From Bacillus infantis NRRL B-14911 (GTDB lineage: Bacteria; Bacillota; Bacilli; Bacillales; Cytobacillaceae), in the NCBI RefSeq assembly GCF_000473245.1, contig NC_022524.1, positions 1,202,501 through 1,266,500 of the forward strand: 64,000 bases of DNA. Direction: 5' to 3'. Shown piece by piece: positions 44,467 to 54,367 of the stretch. Under the pieces are notes generated by a model, which was not told the origin of the DNA, made no database searches, and worked only from the letters and a program-made list of their open reading frames with translations. Position 1 is the first letter of the stretch. Each line of letters starts with the position of its first letter. Position numbers and translations under genes: made by a program.

Positions 44467-45861
44467 TTATATTAGGAACATGGCGACAATTGTAGTGGCT
44501 GCAAGCCCAATGATGACAGGCAGGAGATTCCTCCTTGCAAGCTCAAAAGGATCCACATTGCAGATGGCTGCTGCAGGGATGAGCGCCCAGGGCACGAGCG
44601 TCCCGCCGCCAACCCAGATGGCAGCAACCTGTCCCAGGGCTGTCAAAGTTGCTGCACCGGCACCGATGGCTGAAGCAAAAAGGCTGGCGACAGAGCCTGC
44701 CAGGGAGATGCCGGAAAAGCCGGAACCATCCAGACCGGTGATTGCACCGGTAACAGTGAGCGTAACAGCTGCCACTTCCTTGCTCAGCGGGACTGCTCCT
44801 GCCAGAGCAACCCCGAGATCATTGACGATGCCCTGTGACCCCCCCGGCAAATAGTCGCCGATTATGCTTGTAAAGCCGGAATCTCCAAGGTAAAAGAAAG
44901 CTGCGATAGGGATGACAGGCCCGAAGACCTTGAAGCCAAATTGAAATCCCTCAATCATATAGGAGGTTGTTTTCTCCAGTCCTTTATTTTTGTGGCTTGC
45001 CAAGGTGATCACCAGCAGAATAAAAATCGATGTCCCGCCTACAAGTGCTGTCGCATCGCCGCCCTGCAGGTCAAGCAAGAACATAGCTGCTACATCTAAA
45101 GCGAATAAAACAGGGATAAGGACTGCAAAAAATCCCCTTTGGCTCCTTGAAAGAAGCCCGGGCTCTCCTGATTCAGCCTCATTCCTTTGATCAGGGGGAG
45201 AGGCCGGCAGCAGGAGGCCCTTTTTCATATCCCTTTTCAAAAAGAAAAAGGCAGCAGCAACTGTGACAATCCCCATTACGGCTACAAGGGGAATGCTGGC
45301 AGCTATTACTTCCCCTGCTGGAAGCCCGGCAGCGTCTGCCGTCAATTTAGGGGCTGCCTGGATGATGAAGTCGCCTGACAGGGCAATTCCGTGCCCGAAG
45401 AGGTTCATGGCCATAGCTGCTCCCAGGGCAGGAAGTCCTGCCTTCAGAGCTGCCGGCAGAAGGACTGCTCCAAGAAGGGCAACTGCTGGTGATGGCCAAA
45501 AGAACCAGGATATCACCATCATAACAATGCCGATCGTCCAATAAGCGCCTGCCGGACCTTTGATCATCCTGGAGAAGGGCGCTATCATCGCATCGCTTAC
45601 CCCCGCAGCAGCAAGGACCCTGCTCATGGCGACGATGATGGAGATGACGAGAATGGTAGAAAGAAGCTCGGTTATCGCGTATATAAAGCTATTGAACACA
45701 CTGCTGACTGAGGTGCTCAGGGAGCCGGTGCTTGTGATGGCAATCAGGAAGATCCCGGCTATGCACACAAGGGCAGTATCCCGTTTCGCTATCATAAAAC
45801 CGATGATGAGTACAATGAAGAAAACATAGATAGCATGAAGGACAGTTAAATCAATCGCCAT
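44467..45861 (-). CDS. yhfA: YhfA-like membrane transporter
   Basis: A 464-residue integral membrane protein with about 11-12 hydrophobic segments. Its size and position match B. subtilis YhfA, an uncharacterised carrier. Gly/Ala/Ser-rich re-entrant-like motifs (PSPAVALLGAVLLPAA and GGGTLVPWALIPAAAI) resemble the ion-transporter superfamily to which C4-dicarboxylate and gluconate carriers belong. GGAGGG precedes the ATG at 45861. A 40-bp palindrome immediately upstream may be an operator. The substrate is unknown. Confidence 0.78.
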   Translation of the reverse strand: MAIDLTVLHAIYVFFIVLIIGFMIAKRDTALVCIAGIFLIAITSTGSLSTSVSSVFNSFIYAITELLSTILVISIIVAMSRVLAAAGVSDAMIAPFSRMIKGPAGAYWTIGIVMMVISWFFWPSPAVALLGAVLLPAALKAGLPALGAAMAMNLFGHGIALSGDFIIQAAPKLTADAAGLPAGEVIAASIPLVAVMGIVTVAAAFFFLKRDMKKGLLLPASPPDQRNEAESGEPGLLSRSQRGFFAVLIPVLFALDVAAMFLLDLQGGDATALVGGTSIFILLVITLASHKNKGLEKTTSYMIEGFQFGFKVFGPVIPIAAFFYLGDSGFTSIIGDYLPGGSQGIVNDLGVALAGAVPLSKEVAAVTLTVTGAITGLDGSGFSGISLAGSVASLFASAIGAGAATLTALGQVAAIWVGGGTLVPWALIPAAAICNVDPFELARRNLLPVIIGLAATTIVAMFLI

Positions 45862-45873
45862 TTTATATCCCTC

Positions 45874-45913
45874 CTATAGTATGCTTGGGCCATGGCCTTC
45901 AAGCGTACTATAG
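45874..45913. promoter_or_regulatory. 40-bp imperfect palindrome between yhfA and liaF
   Basis: The arms 45874-45888 and 45899-45913 pair at 14-15 positions including wobbles, with outer CTATAGTA / TACTATAG exact. The palindrome starts right next to the yhfA ribosome binding site, a place where a repressor or an RNA hairpin could act. Confidence 0.6.
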
Positions 45914-46079
45914 ATTATGTTCAGTTCTGGGCGATGTGCATGGCACACATCCGCCTCAAGGCGGAGGGAAAAGCATTCCAGAGGCAGTTAAAGATTGATG
46001 GAAGACTGATAAAATGGGATTGCAGGGAAAAGCATTTTCTGCAGCGAATATTTATAGAGAAAGAAAGAAGGGGAGCCAA

Positions 46080-46913
46080 TTGCGTTATCGATCAGTCAAT
46101 CAAATGATGTTTGCATTATGCCTTCTGGCTGCAGGTGTCCTGCTGCTTCTTGTAAATATAGGTGTCATTTCCTTGGAAATAAAGAAGTTTTTTGTCACAG
46201 TATATCCTTTTGTGATGTTCGGCTATAGCCTAATTCTGCTGATCTCTACATTGGCCAGAAAAAAAGGGGGCAAAGTTTTTGCCGGATTTTTGCTTGTTTT
46301 CTCCGGGCTGCTGGCCTCTGACAGATTCGGACTGATCCAGTTTTCTTTTTGGGATGTGTGGAAGCTTTGGCCGCTCGCCATCGTATACCTTGGATTCTCG
46401 CTTCTCGTAAGGAAAGAGCATATTAAAGTGCATGTTGAAACAGAGTTTCCAGCTAAGAAATATGATGGGATAGAAGAAAGCGAAAAGGATCTGGGCGAGG
46501 AAAAAATCATCAGGATCAAAAAGGGATCGCGGCATGCCCCATTAGCAAATATCAGAGGATTCTCTATAGGCGACGTCAGCTTTAAAAACGCAAATTGGTC
46601 TGTAGAACCTTTGGATCTGTATAATACGGTCGGTGATTATTTTATAGACTTCAGCAAGGCGTATATCCCGGAGAAGGAAACGCCTATTTCAGTCAAGGGA
46701 TGGGTCGGCGATGTTAAGATGATTATCCCTGAGGATGTCCCGATTATGGTTCACTCCGATATCAATATCGGGGATATCCGCATTTTCGATCTGAAATCAG
46801 AAGACCTTAACCGCAAACTTTATTATAAATCCCCGGGATACGATGATGCGGCAAGAAAGTTGAATATAACGATCCAGCTCAAAGTCGGCTCCATTCGAAT
46901 TGATCATGTATAG
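46080..46913 (+). CDS. liaF: LiaF, inhibitor of the LiaRS envelope-stress system
   Basis: A 277-residue protein. Four hydrophobic segments in the first 110 residues are followed by a soluble DUF2154-type C-terminal domain with GDVSFKNANWSVEPLDLYNTVGDYFIDF and repeated Gly-Asp beta turns. LiaF keeps LiaS inactive without stress. I use the TTG at 46080 because AAGGGGAG precedes it; the in-frame extension has no ribosome binding site. The next start is 12 bp after its stop. No liaIH genes lie upstream. Confidence 0.9.
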   Translation: MRYRSVNQMMFALCLLAAGVLLLLVNIGVISLEIKKFFVTVYPFVMFGYSLILLISTLARKKGGKVFAGFLLVFSGLLASDRFGLIQFSFWDVWKLWPLAIVYLGFSLLVRKEHIKVHVETEFPAKKYDGIEESEKDLGEEKIIRIKKGSRHAPLANIRGFSIGDVSFKNANWSVEPLDLYNTVGDYFIDFSKAYIPEKETPISVKGWVGDVKMIIPEDVPIMVHSDINIGDIRIFDLKSEDLNRKLYYKSPGYDDAARKLNITIQLKVGSIRIDHV

Positions 46914-46925
46914 GAGATACTGCTG

Positions 46926-47963
46926 ATGAAAAAAATGTTCGGAATCAGGTATTGGTTTATCCAGAGCTTTATTATGATGGCGCTGATCAGCTCGCTCACC
47001 TTCTTTGTCGGGATCCAGATTTATTTATTCTTTGCCGATGAACCGGTCCTCACCATTTCAATCTCTTTCTGGCTCTTTATCTATTGCCTGCTGATCCTGC
47101 TGGCTGCCGGAGGCTATTTTGGCATTAAAGGCAGTTACTTAATCAAGGGAAGGCTTGGAGATATCCTGGTTGCAGTGTCCAATCTGCGGTCCGGCAAGCT
47201 GGCAGGAAGGATATCTTCTTATGAAAACGATGAAATCGGGCTTATTGCAGAGGAGCTTGATGGTTTGGCTGACTATATCCAGGAGCAGGTCCACTCGGTC
47301 CAACGGCTTGCTGAAGAACGTTCATCCCTGGCCCAGTCGGCCCATGCTGCAGCAGTTATGGAGGAAAGGCAGCGCCTGGCAAGGGATCTCCATGATGTTG
47401 TGAGCCAGCAGCTGTTTGCTCTTAGCATGATGTCATCTGCCGCACTGAAGGTCTTTGACAGAGATTCTGAAAAAGCAAAGAAGCAGCTCAAGGAAATTTC
47501 CGGTATAGCCGCCAAAGCACAGGGGGAAATGAGGGCTCTCCTTCTCCATTTAAGGCCGATCCAGCTGAGCGATGATACCTTGTGTGACGGGATTATCAAG
47601 CTGATACACGAATTGCGCGGGAAGACTACCATCGATTTTCAGGCCAGCATAGATGAAATCGAGCTCTCCAAAGCAGCAGAAGAGCATTTGTTCAGAGTTG
47701 TCCAGGAGGCACTTTCTAATATTCTCAGGCATGCCGATGCATCAAAGATAAAGCTGACCCTTACAGAAAAGGAAGATTATACATATTTATTTATTGGAGA
47801 TGACGGAAAGGGATTTGACCCTCATATTGAAAGGGTTGCCTCGTATGGATTGAAAACCATGCGGGAAAGATGCGAGGAAATCGGCGGGATTTTCAATATC
47901 CGGTCCAAACAGGGAGAAGGGACTTATATTGAAATACGGATACCGCTGAAAGGGAGGGAATAA
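46926..47963 (+). CDS. liaS: LiaS sensor histidine kinase
   Basis: A 345-residue intramembrane-sensing kinase. Two membrane helices (about residues 12-34 and 45-66) flank a very short extracellular loop. A HAMP linker is followed by a HisKA_3 domain with ARDLHDVVSQQL, His at about 156. The ATPase lid includes GDDGKGFDP and YGLKTMRERCEEIGG. It responds to lipid-II-interacting antibiotics in B. subtilis. It is between liaF and liaR in one operon. Confidence 0.94.
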   Translation: MKKMFGIRYWFIQSFIMMALISSLTFFVGIQIYLFFADEPVLTISISFWLFIYCLLILLAAGGYFGIKGSYLIKGRLGDILVAVSNLRSGKLAGRISSYENDEIGLIAEELDGLADYIQEQVHSVQRLAEERSSLAQSAHAAAVMEERQRLARDLHDVVSQQLFALSMMSSAALKVFDRDSEKAKKQLKEISGIAAKAQGEMRALLLHLRPIQLSDDTLCDGIIKLIHELRGKTTIDFQASIDEIELSKAAEEHLFRVVQEALSNILRHADASKIKLTLTEKEDYTYLFIGDDGKGFDPHIERVASYGLKTMRERCEEIGGIFNIRSKQGEGTYIEIRIPLKGRE

Positions 47964-47964
47964 A

Positions 47965-48609
47965 GTGATCAGGATCGCAGTTGTGGATGACCATGAAATG
48001 GTCAGGAAGGGAATCATCTCGTATCTTTTGACTGAACCGGAAATAGAAATAGTAGGGGAAGCTTCCAGCGGGCATGAGGGAGCTGCCCTCGTGCTGAAGG
48101 AAAGGCCAGATGTCGTCCTTATGGATCTTTTAATGGAAAACGGAAGCGGCATTGAAGCAACAAAAGAAATATTGAAAAGCTATCCCCAGTGCAAGATCAT
48201 CATTATTACAAGTTTTTATGATGATGAGCAGGTCTTTCCTGCAATAGAGGCCGGTGCATTCAGCTATATGCTGAAAACAGCAACGGCGGATGAAGTGCTT
48301 GACTGCATCCTGAAGGCTGCAAGAGGGGAGCCGGTAATCGAGCCGAAGGTCGCCACCAAAATGATGGGCCGCCTTCGCGGCAGGGAGAAAAAGCCCCACG
48401 AGGAACTGACGGAAAGGGAGCTGGAGGTCCTTCTGTGCATCGGCGAAGGGATGACCAACCAGGAAATCAGCAATCAGCTCTTTATAGGGATAAAAACGGT
48501 GAAAACACATGTCAGCAACATACTCAGCAAGCTGTCCGTTTCCGACCGCACCCAGGCAGCTGTGTATGCCCATCAAAACGGCCTCATTAAACAAGGACCT
48601 AAAGCCTGA
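47965..48609 (+). CDS. liaR: LiaR response regulator
   Basis: A 214-residue NarL/LuxR-type regulator. The receiver domain has the acidic pair in VVDDHEM, the phosphorylated Asp at about residue 54 (VLMDLLM) and the conserved Thr/Lys region. The C-terminal HTH is LTERELEVLLCIGEGMTNQEIS. The start is GTG at 47965 behind AGGGAGG, one base after the liaS stop. It probably regulates this operon and distant targets; no clear LiaR box was identified here. Confidence 0.95.
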   Translation: MIRIAVVDDHEMVRKGIISYLLTEPEIEIVGEASSGHEGAALVLKERPDVVLMDLLMENGSGIEATKEILKSYPQCKIIIITSFYDDEQVFPAIEAGAFSYMLKTATADEVLDCILKAARGEPVIEPKVATKMMGRLRGREKKPHEELTERELEVLLCIGEGMTNQEISNQLFIGIKTVKTHVSNILSKLSVSDRTQAAVYAHQNGLIKQGPKA

Positions 48610-48632
48610 AGGGATTTTGCATAGGGCGAATG

Positions 48633-48672
48633 AAAGAATCTGGCGTTAATTTCTTCAGGTTCTTTTTTTTCA
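48633..48672 (+). terminator. Terminator of liaFSR
   Basis: AAAGAATCTG / CAGGTTCTTT stem with one wobble, followed by T residues. Confidence 0.82.
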
Positions 48673-48686
48673 GCTGCAACCCGAAG

Positions 48687-48724
48687 AAAAGGCCGGAAAA
48701 TGCGGGCTTCCGCATCTTCCGGCC
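48687..48724 (-). terminator. Terminator of hmoB
   Basis: GGCCGGAA (48691-48698) pairs with TTCCGGCC, with an inner ATGCGG/CCGCAT. On the minus strand it is followed by TTTTCTT. Confidence 0.85.
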
Positions 48725-48741
48725 ACTTATGATAGTAATGA

Positions 48742-49296
<555 letters not shown>

Positions 49297-49298
49297 TC

Positions 49299-49328
49299 AT
49301 TATAGCTTCTCCGCATGCCGATTCCCAA
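49299..49328 (-). promoter_or_regulatory. Promoter of hmoB
   Basis: On the minus strand TTGGGA and TATAAT are 18 bp apart. The rest of the 313-bp gap up to 49567 holds a possible -10 (TATAAT, 49522) for the lipoprotein gene and nothing else I can support. Confidence 0.65.
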
Positions 49329-49567
49329 TCAGAGCTCTTAGCTGCCGGATAGAAGTTTATTTCAAAATTTTGGTTTATCCAGGAACTATTGGTGGTATTT
49401 TCCTATTCGGAGGCTGCTGTATCTGTGTGCATCCTCCTGCCTCTGCCTGCTTATTGATGGGAGTATTTCCTTATTTTTTCCTTTTTATCTATTAAACAGG
49501 GAAATCTATCATTTCGTGATTTATAATGGCGAAGGGAAAATAATCCAAAAAAAGGTTGTGTAAAAAC

Positions 49568-50824
49568 GTGAAGAAAAATGTTTTATGGACAGCACTCTTG
49601 GCTCTAATGCTTTTACTATCGGCATGCGGGAATGATGAAAAAGCTTCAAACGGTAAAGAGCCGGAAAAGAAGGTTGAAGCTGAAGAAACAGATCATGCTG
49701 CCGCAGAGGAAGAAACTGATGAGTCGGAAGAAGCTGAAGAAACGGCTGATGGAACAAGTGCAGAAGGAGAGCTGCTCAACCCAAATATTGCAGATGAATC
49801 AGAGGGCGAGGTTGAAGTCATCTATACGAACACAGATCCTGGCTTTGTCCATGATATGAAAGGCTTCAAAGTTTCTGTGGATGAATATCAGATCGTCAAA
49901 GTGACAGATATGCACGAGGATGTCACCATCCCGTTTAATGATGAGATCGACGGGTATGTGATTACGGCAAAGGTTACAGTGGATAATGGCACTGATAAAG
50001 CAATGTATTACAACAATATGCACCGTATCCAGACATCACATGAGCTGGACTGGTACCCATCAGACCCAACCTTTATCCTTGATGCAGACAAGGTCAAATC
50101 GAAAAAAGAGTCAGAAACAGGGAAATTCGCAGCCGGGGAAAAGATAACAGGGCTGATATCATTCACCCTGACAAATGCCGAATTTGATAAGCTTTCGACT
50201 GTAAAGCCGAAGTACATCATTGAAGGCGGAGCTGCAGACAACGACCAGTTCAAAGGTTCCATCCAGGGGAATGCAGTCTTTGATTTTGCTTACAGTGTTG
50301 AACAGAAGGAGGCCATGGCAAGCGAGCCATCCTTCTACCAGGATCAGCTGACAACCGATAATATGGCAGATAAGAAAATGATTTTCGAAAAAGAAGGAAT
50401 TGGCGAAGCACAAAAAATCGGTGATGTGAATGTAACACTTGAAGGGGTTCAGTATACAGAAATCACCCCGACAGAGGCCAATAAGCCGCGCTTTACAAAT
50501 TTTGGCGACAGCGGCATTGTGGCTCTGACAGTCAAATTTAATATTGACAATCAGTCTTCAGAGCCGGTCAGCATCTGGAATATAGGTTCCATCCTTTCAG
50601 TGGATGACAACCGCGCCAGAATTCTGTCACAGGGCATGGTTGAACCCCGTGAACCAAAGGCCATCGAGGCAGGTGCACAGGGAGAAAAGCTTCATGTCTT
50701 TCTATTCAGGAAAGATGAATTCGAAATATACAAAAAGTTTGATCTGGAATTCGGCCCTTTCTATAACGAAGACGGCACAAAAGCATTCAAAGGAAGAACA
50801 GCTGAATTTACACTGCCGAGATAA
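49568..50824 (+). CDS. Large lipoprotein, DUF5068-like
   Basis: A 418-residue lipoprotein. The signal peptide ends at LLLSAC. A strongly acidic low-complexity linker (Glu, Asp, Ala; about residues 25-75) is followed by two similar beta-rich halves, each with a GxVxLTVK/VITAKVTVDN-type pattern. It resembles DUF5068 proteins of bacilli, which is my tentative family call. GTG at 49568 is preceded by AAAGGTTG. It lies where B. subtilis has pbpF. The role is unknown; it is surface-exposed. Confidence 0.68.
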   Translation: MKKNVLWTALLALMLLLSACGNDEKASNGKEPEKKVEAEETDHAAAEEETDESEEAEETADGTSAEGELLNPNIADESEGEVEVIYTNTDPGFVHDMKGFKVSVDEYQIVKVTDMHEDVTIPFNDEIDGYVITAKVTVDNGTDKAMYYNNMHRIQTSHELDWYPSDPTFILDADKVKSKKESETGKFAAGEKITGLISFTLTNAEFDKLSTVKPKYIIEGGAADNDQFKGSIQGNAVFDFAYSVEQKEAMASEPSFYQDQLTTDNMADKKMIFEKEGIGEAQKIGDVNVTLEGVQYTEITPTEANKPRFTNFGDSGIVALTVKFNIDNQSSEPVSIWNIGSILSVDDNRARILSQGMVEPREPKAIEAGAQGEKLHVFLFRKDEFEIYKKFDLEFGPFYNEDGTKAFKGRTAEFTLPR

Positions 50825-50858
50825 ATTACATGAAGGCAGTATTTTTCAGACCAGAGGG

Positions 50859-50892
50859 GGTACGGAATGTTAGGGTTCCGTGCCTTTTTTGG
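50859..50892 (+). terminator. Terminator after the lipoprotein gene
   Basis: GGTACGGAA / TTCCGTGCC stem with one wobble, then TTTTTT. The following 565 bp up to hemE hold a repeat copy and a small hairpin (TTTGCCTT/AAGGCAAA, 51280-51304), with no other supported feature. Confidence 0.88.
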
Positions 50893-51104
50893 TTTGTTTT
50901 TTCCTTTGCAAAATCAATGAATTAAAGGAAATAACCCTAATAATAGAATTGAATAAAGCAATGTCATGAAAAGCCAACTTTACGTTAACGTTTTTTACGA
51001 AATATAAAACTATAAGGTATTAATTGACCTGCTCCGATGGAGTTCTAAAATGGTAATTGAATGTTAAAGTTTTCAGGGTTGTACTGCCATTCGAATTTAA
51101 AAAC

Positions 51105-51237
51105 CTGTTGATTGGAGTGCAAGGCACGAAGACTCCTGCGGGATTGCAGCGGAAGAGTTGAGACCCCACAGCCGCTTGCGGCGAGGAGGCTCAACTCCGC
51201 CCCGCGGAAAGCGAAGTGCCTGGAACGGAGATCAACA
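51105..51237 (-). repeat. 133-bp palindromic dispersed repeat, copy 3 (inverted)
   Basis: The same element as copies 1 and 2 in the opposite orientation. It begins CTGTTGATTGGAGTGC, and its reverse complement contains CTTTCCGCGG, GAGCCTCCTC, GGGGTCTCAACTC and CCCGCAGGAGTC. It lies upstream of hemE. Confidence 0.92.
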
Positions 51238-51457
51238 CCCCATTTAAAAATAGAAATGATTTTTGTAATGCAATTTGTTTTTGCCTTTTCTCTTTTAAGG
51301 CAAATTTTCGACATTTCCCCAGGCAATCTATACAACCTATCCTGAAACCGCTATAGTGGAAGGGGCAATATGCCCTATACATACCGAAATTTCTAATTTC
51401 CAGAAAGATATATTACAATAAACAAACAGAAGAGTACTGAAAGGTGGATACAGTTTT

Positions 51458-52504
51458 ATGGCAAAACAGATAGACGATACATTTTTAAAAGCGGCGCGCG
51501 GGGAAAAAACAGACCGCGTCCCTGTATGGTATATGCGGCAGGCTGGGAGATCCCAGCCCGAATACCGTGCCATCAAAGAGAAATACTCCTTATTCGAAAT
51601 AACGCATCAGCCTGAATTATGTGCCTATGTTACAAGGCTGCCGGTTGAAAACTACGGAGTGGATGCTGCGATTCTCTATAAAGACATCATGACGCCGCTT
51701 CCCGCCATCGGAGTGGACGTAGATATTAAAACAGGCATCGGTCCGGTCATTTCCAATCCGGTCCGCTCGCTTTCAGATGTTGAGAAACTGGGGGAACTTC
51801 ATCCTGAACAGGATATTCCCTATGTCCTTGACACAATCAAGCTCTTAACAGAAGAACAGCTGACAGTTCCTTTGATTGGCTTCTCCGGCGCGCCATTCAC
51901 AATCGCCAGCTATATGATCGAAGGAGGGCCGTCAAAGAATTACAATAAAACAAAAGCTTTCATGTATTCTGAGCCGCAGGCATGGTTCGCGCTGATGGAC
52001 AAGCTTGCTGACACCATCATCGTTTATGTAAAAGCACAAATCAAGGCTGGTGCAAAGGCTATCCAGCTTTTCGATTCATGGGTAGGCGCACTGAATGTGG
52101 CCGACTACCGCTGCTTCATCAAGCCGGTTATGGAACGGATCTTCACAGCTCTTAAAGAAGAAAATGTGCCTTTGATCATGTTTGGAGTGGGCGCAAGCCA
52201 CCTGGCCATGGAATGGCATGACCTTCCATTGGACGTAGTCGGACTGGATTGGAGGCTTCCAATCAGCGAGGCAAGGGAGATGGGCATCAGGAAAACAGTC
52301 ATGGGCAATCTTGATCCTGCCATATTGCTTGCTCCATGGGAAGTAATTGAAGAGAGAGCCAGGGAAATCCTTGACCAGGGAATGCAGCAGCCAGGCTATA
52401 TTTTCAATCTTGGCCACGGCGTCTTCCCGTCTGTCAACCCGGATACATTGAAAAAACTGACTGGCTTTATCCACGATTACTCGGCTTTCAAGCTTGCTGA
52501 GTAA
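51458..52504 (+). CDS. hemE: Uroporphyrinogen decarboxylase HemE
   Basis: A 348-residue enzyme decarboxylating uroporphyrinogen III to coproporphyrinogen III. The signature [18 protein letters not shown] with the catalytic Asp/Arg region, [17 protein letters not shown] and FNLGHGV are present. AAAGGTGG precedes the ATG. It forms an operon with hemH 84 bp downstream. It is shorter than B. subtilis HemE by about five residues. Confidence 0.97.
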   Translation: MAKQIDDTFLKAARGEKTDRVPVWYMRQAGRSQPEYRAIKEKYSLFEITHQPELCAYVTRLPVENYGVDAAILYKDIMTPLPAIGVDVDIKTGIGPVISNPVRSLSDVEKLGELHPEQDIPYVLDTIKLLTEEQLTVPLIGFSGAPFTIASYMIEGGPSKNYNKTKAFMYSEPQAWFALMDKLADTIIVYVKAQIKAGAKAIQLFDSWVGALNVADYRCFIKPVMERIFTALKEENVPLIMFGVGASHLAMEWHDLPLDVVGLDWRLPISEAREMGIRKTVMGNLDPAILLAPWEVIEERAREILDQGMQQPGYIFNLGHGVFPSVNPDTLKKLTGFIHDYSAFKLAE

Positions 52505-52588
52505 TTCCTGAGCATTAGATTTTGTATTCAGCCGGGTTTTTGGCACAATAAGTGACTAGATACATGATTAAAAAGAGGTGTAAATATA

Positions 52589-53521
52589 ATGCCGAAAAAG
52601 AAAATGGGCCTGCTTGTCATGGCCTACGGAACGCCATATAAAGAAGAAGATATTGAGCGCTATTATACTCATATACGCCATGGAAGAAAGCCCTCAGATG
52701 AGATGCTTGAAGATCTGCGGAGCCGCTATGAAGCAATCGGCGGGATTTCCCCGCTTGCCAGGATTACACAGGAGCAGGGTGAAAAGCTTGAGCAGCATCT
52801 GAACAGCATCCAGGATGAAATTGAATTCAAGATGTATCTGGGCTTGAAGCATATTGAACCTTTTGTCGAAGATGCAGTGAAGAGCATGAAAGAAGATGGA
52901 ATCACGGAAGCTGCAAGCATCGTGCTGGCTCCCCATTTTTCAACCTTCAGCGTGAAGTCATATAATGGCCGTGCAAAAGAAGAAGCAGAAAGGCTTGGCG
53001 GCCTGACCATCACTTCTGTAGAAAGCTGGTATCAAGAACCGATATTCATCGGCTATTGGGCAGAAAAAGTGAAGGAAGCCTTCGCATCCATGCCTGCAGA
53101 TGAAAAAGACAATGCAGTGCTGATCGTATCAGCCCACAGCCTGCCAGAGAAAATTCTCCAGTCGGGAGATCCTTACCCTAACCAGCTGCAGGAGACTGCG
53201 GATCTGATCGCTGAACAGGCGGGGGTAGAAAATTATGAGGTTGGCTGGCAGAGTGCCGGGAATACTCCTGAGCCATGGCTTGGGCCGGATGTCCAGGACC
53301 TGACGCGCGACTTGTATAATGAAAAAGGCTATAAAGCATTCGTCTATACACCAGTCGGGTTTGTAGCAGACCACCTTGAAGTTTTATATGACAATGACTA
53401 TGAATGCAAAGTTGTAACAGAGGAAATCGGGGCAAGCTATTATCGTCCGGAAATGCCGAATTCACAGCCCGAATTCATTGATGCTATGGCATCTGCCGTA
53501 CTCAGGAAGCTTTCAGAATAG
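52589..53521 (+). CDS. hemH: Coproporphyrin ferrochelatase HemH (CpfC)
   Basis: A 310-residue enzyme inserting iron into coproporphyrin III, the same length as the B. subtilis protein. The catalytic His is in SAHSLPEK, and the Glu-rich C-terminal region [17 protein letters not shown] is typical. AAAGAGGTG precedes the ATG. hemY, normally the next gene, is missing here; a terminator and yhgD follow instead. Confidence 0.97.
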   Translation: MPKKKMGLLVMAYGTPYKEEDIERYYTHIRHGRKPSDEMLEDLRSRYEAIGGISPLARITQEQGEKLEQHLNSIQDEIEFKMYLGLKHIEPFVEDAVKSMKEDGITEAASIVLAPHFSTFSVKSYNGRAKEEAERLGGLTITSVESWYQEPIFIGYWAEKVKEAFASMPADEKDNAVLIVSAHSLPEKILQSGDPYPNQLQETADLIAEQAGVENYEVGWQSAGNTPEPWLGPDVQDLTRDLYNEKGYKAFVYTPVGFVADHLEVLYDNDYECKVVTEEIGASYYRPEMPNSQPEFIDAMASAVLRKLSE

Positions 53522-53526
53522 CAGAG

Positions 53527-53567
53527 AGAAGGAGACCTGCCTTTTGGGGCAGGGCTCCTTCTTTGGT
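53527..53567 (+). terminator. Terminator after hemEH
   Basis: AGAAGGAG...CCTGCC pairs with GGCAGG...CTCCTTCT (one bulge), with a T-rich tail. Confidence 0.85.
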
Positions 53568-53670
53568 TTCTGATTATGTCCCTCAGTTAGGGATAGTAAT
53601 TAATAATAAAATATTAACCGGGAAGCATTGCAAGAGCTGCTGACATATGCTATTATTATTTTTGTTCAAA

Positions 53671-53695
53671 TTGACCAAAATGTTCATTCAGTCAT
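53671..53695. promoter_or_regulatory. Probable YhgD operator upstream of yhgD
   Basis: TTGACC and GTCA half-sites flank TGTTCA (53671-53695). The pattern matches the reverse complement of the 54323-54347 site at about 15 of 25 positions, suggesting autoregulation. Confidence 0.6.
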
Positions 53696-53717
53696 TTTTG
53701 TGAATCGAGGTGTATAG

Positions 53718-54290
53718 ATGGCTGTAGACCGCAAGCAATTAATTATTGAAGCTGCCAATAAATCATTTTCTCTGTTTGGCTATAAAGCAACCACAATGGA
53801 TCAGGTGGCCAAAATTGCGAATGTCGGCAAAGGGACGATCTACACGTTTTTTAAGAATAAAGAGGAATTATTCGATGAAATCATCACAACGCTCATCAAG
53901 GAAATGAAAATTGCAGCTGACGAATCTCTGGATTCTTCATTATCTTTCCACGAAAATGTCCATCGCGCCTTATATGGGATCCTTGAGTTCAGGCTGAAGC
54001 ACCAGCTGACCATCAAGCTTTTCCAGGAAGAAAAGGAAATGGGCACTCCTGCAGTAATGGAGGTAATGGAGAGGCTGGAAAAATCAATTCTTTCTTATAT
54101 TAAAGAAAAAGTTGCCGAAGCTGTGAAAAAAGGCGAGATAGCAGACTGCGATCCTGAGCTGACTGCCTTCATCATGTTCAAGCTCTATATCGCCCTGATT
54201 TTTGATTGGGAAAAGCAGCATAAACCTCTTGAAAAAGAGGAAATTGCAAAGCTGTTTGAGCAATACCTGTTTAAAGGATTATCTAACTGA
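53718..54290 (+). CDS. yhgD: TetR-family regulator YhgD
   Basis: A 190-residue repressor. The N-terminal HTH (about residues 25-45) reads ATTMDQVAKIANVGKGTIYTFFKNKEEL (in parts), typical of TetR. The C-terminal ligand domain is helical. It is followed 77 bp later by yhgE, whose leader holds a matching operator. It probably represses yhgE and itself. The effector is unknown. Confidence 0.92.
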   Translation: MAVDRKQLIIEAANKSFSLFGYKATTMDQVAKIANVGKGTIYTFFKNKEELFDEIITTLIKEMKIAADESLDSSLSFHENVHRALYGILEFRLKHQLTIKLFQEEKEMGTPAVMEVMERLEKSILSYIKEKVAEAVKKGEIADCDPELTAFIMFKLYIALIFDWEKQHKPLEKEEIAKLFEQYLFKGLSN

Positions 54291-54322
54291 CTTAAGGGAT
54301 AGTCCTTGTTTTATGAATAAAA

Positions 54323-54347
54323 TTGACCATTTGAACAAAATAGTCAA
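54323..54347. promoter_or_regulatory. Probable YhgD operator upstream of yhgE
   Basis: TTGACCATTT and AAATAGTCAA form an imperfect palindrome ending six bases before the yhgE ribosome binding site (AGGAGG). It shares the arrangement of the site at 53671. Confidence 0.7.
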
Positions 54348-54367
54348 TCGTACAGGAGGAAAAATAA

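Noticed and set aside
45892-46107. 71-codon frame in the yhfA-liaF intergenic region
   Set aside because: It begins inside the palindrome, lacks a ribosome binding site and overlaps the liaF start in another frame.
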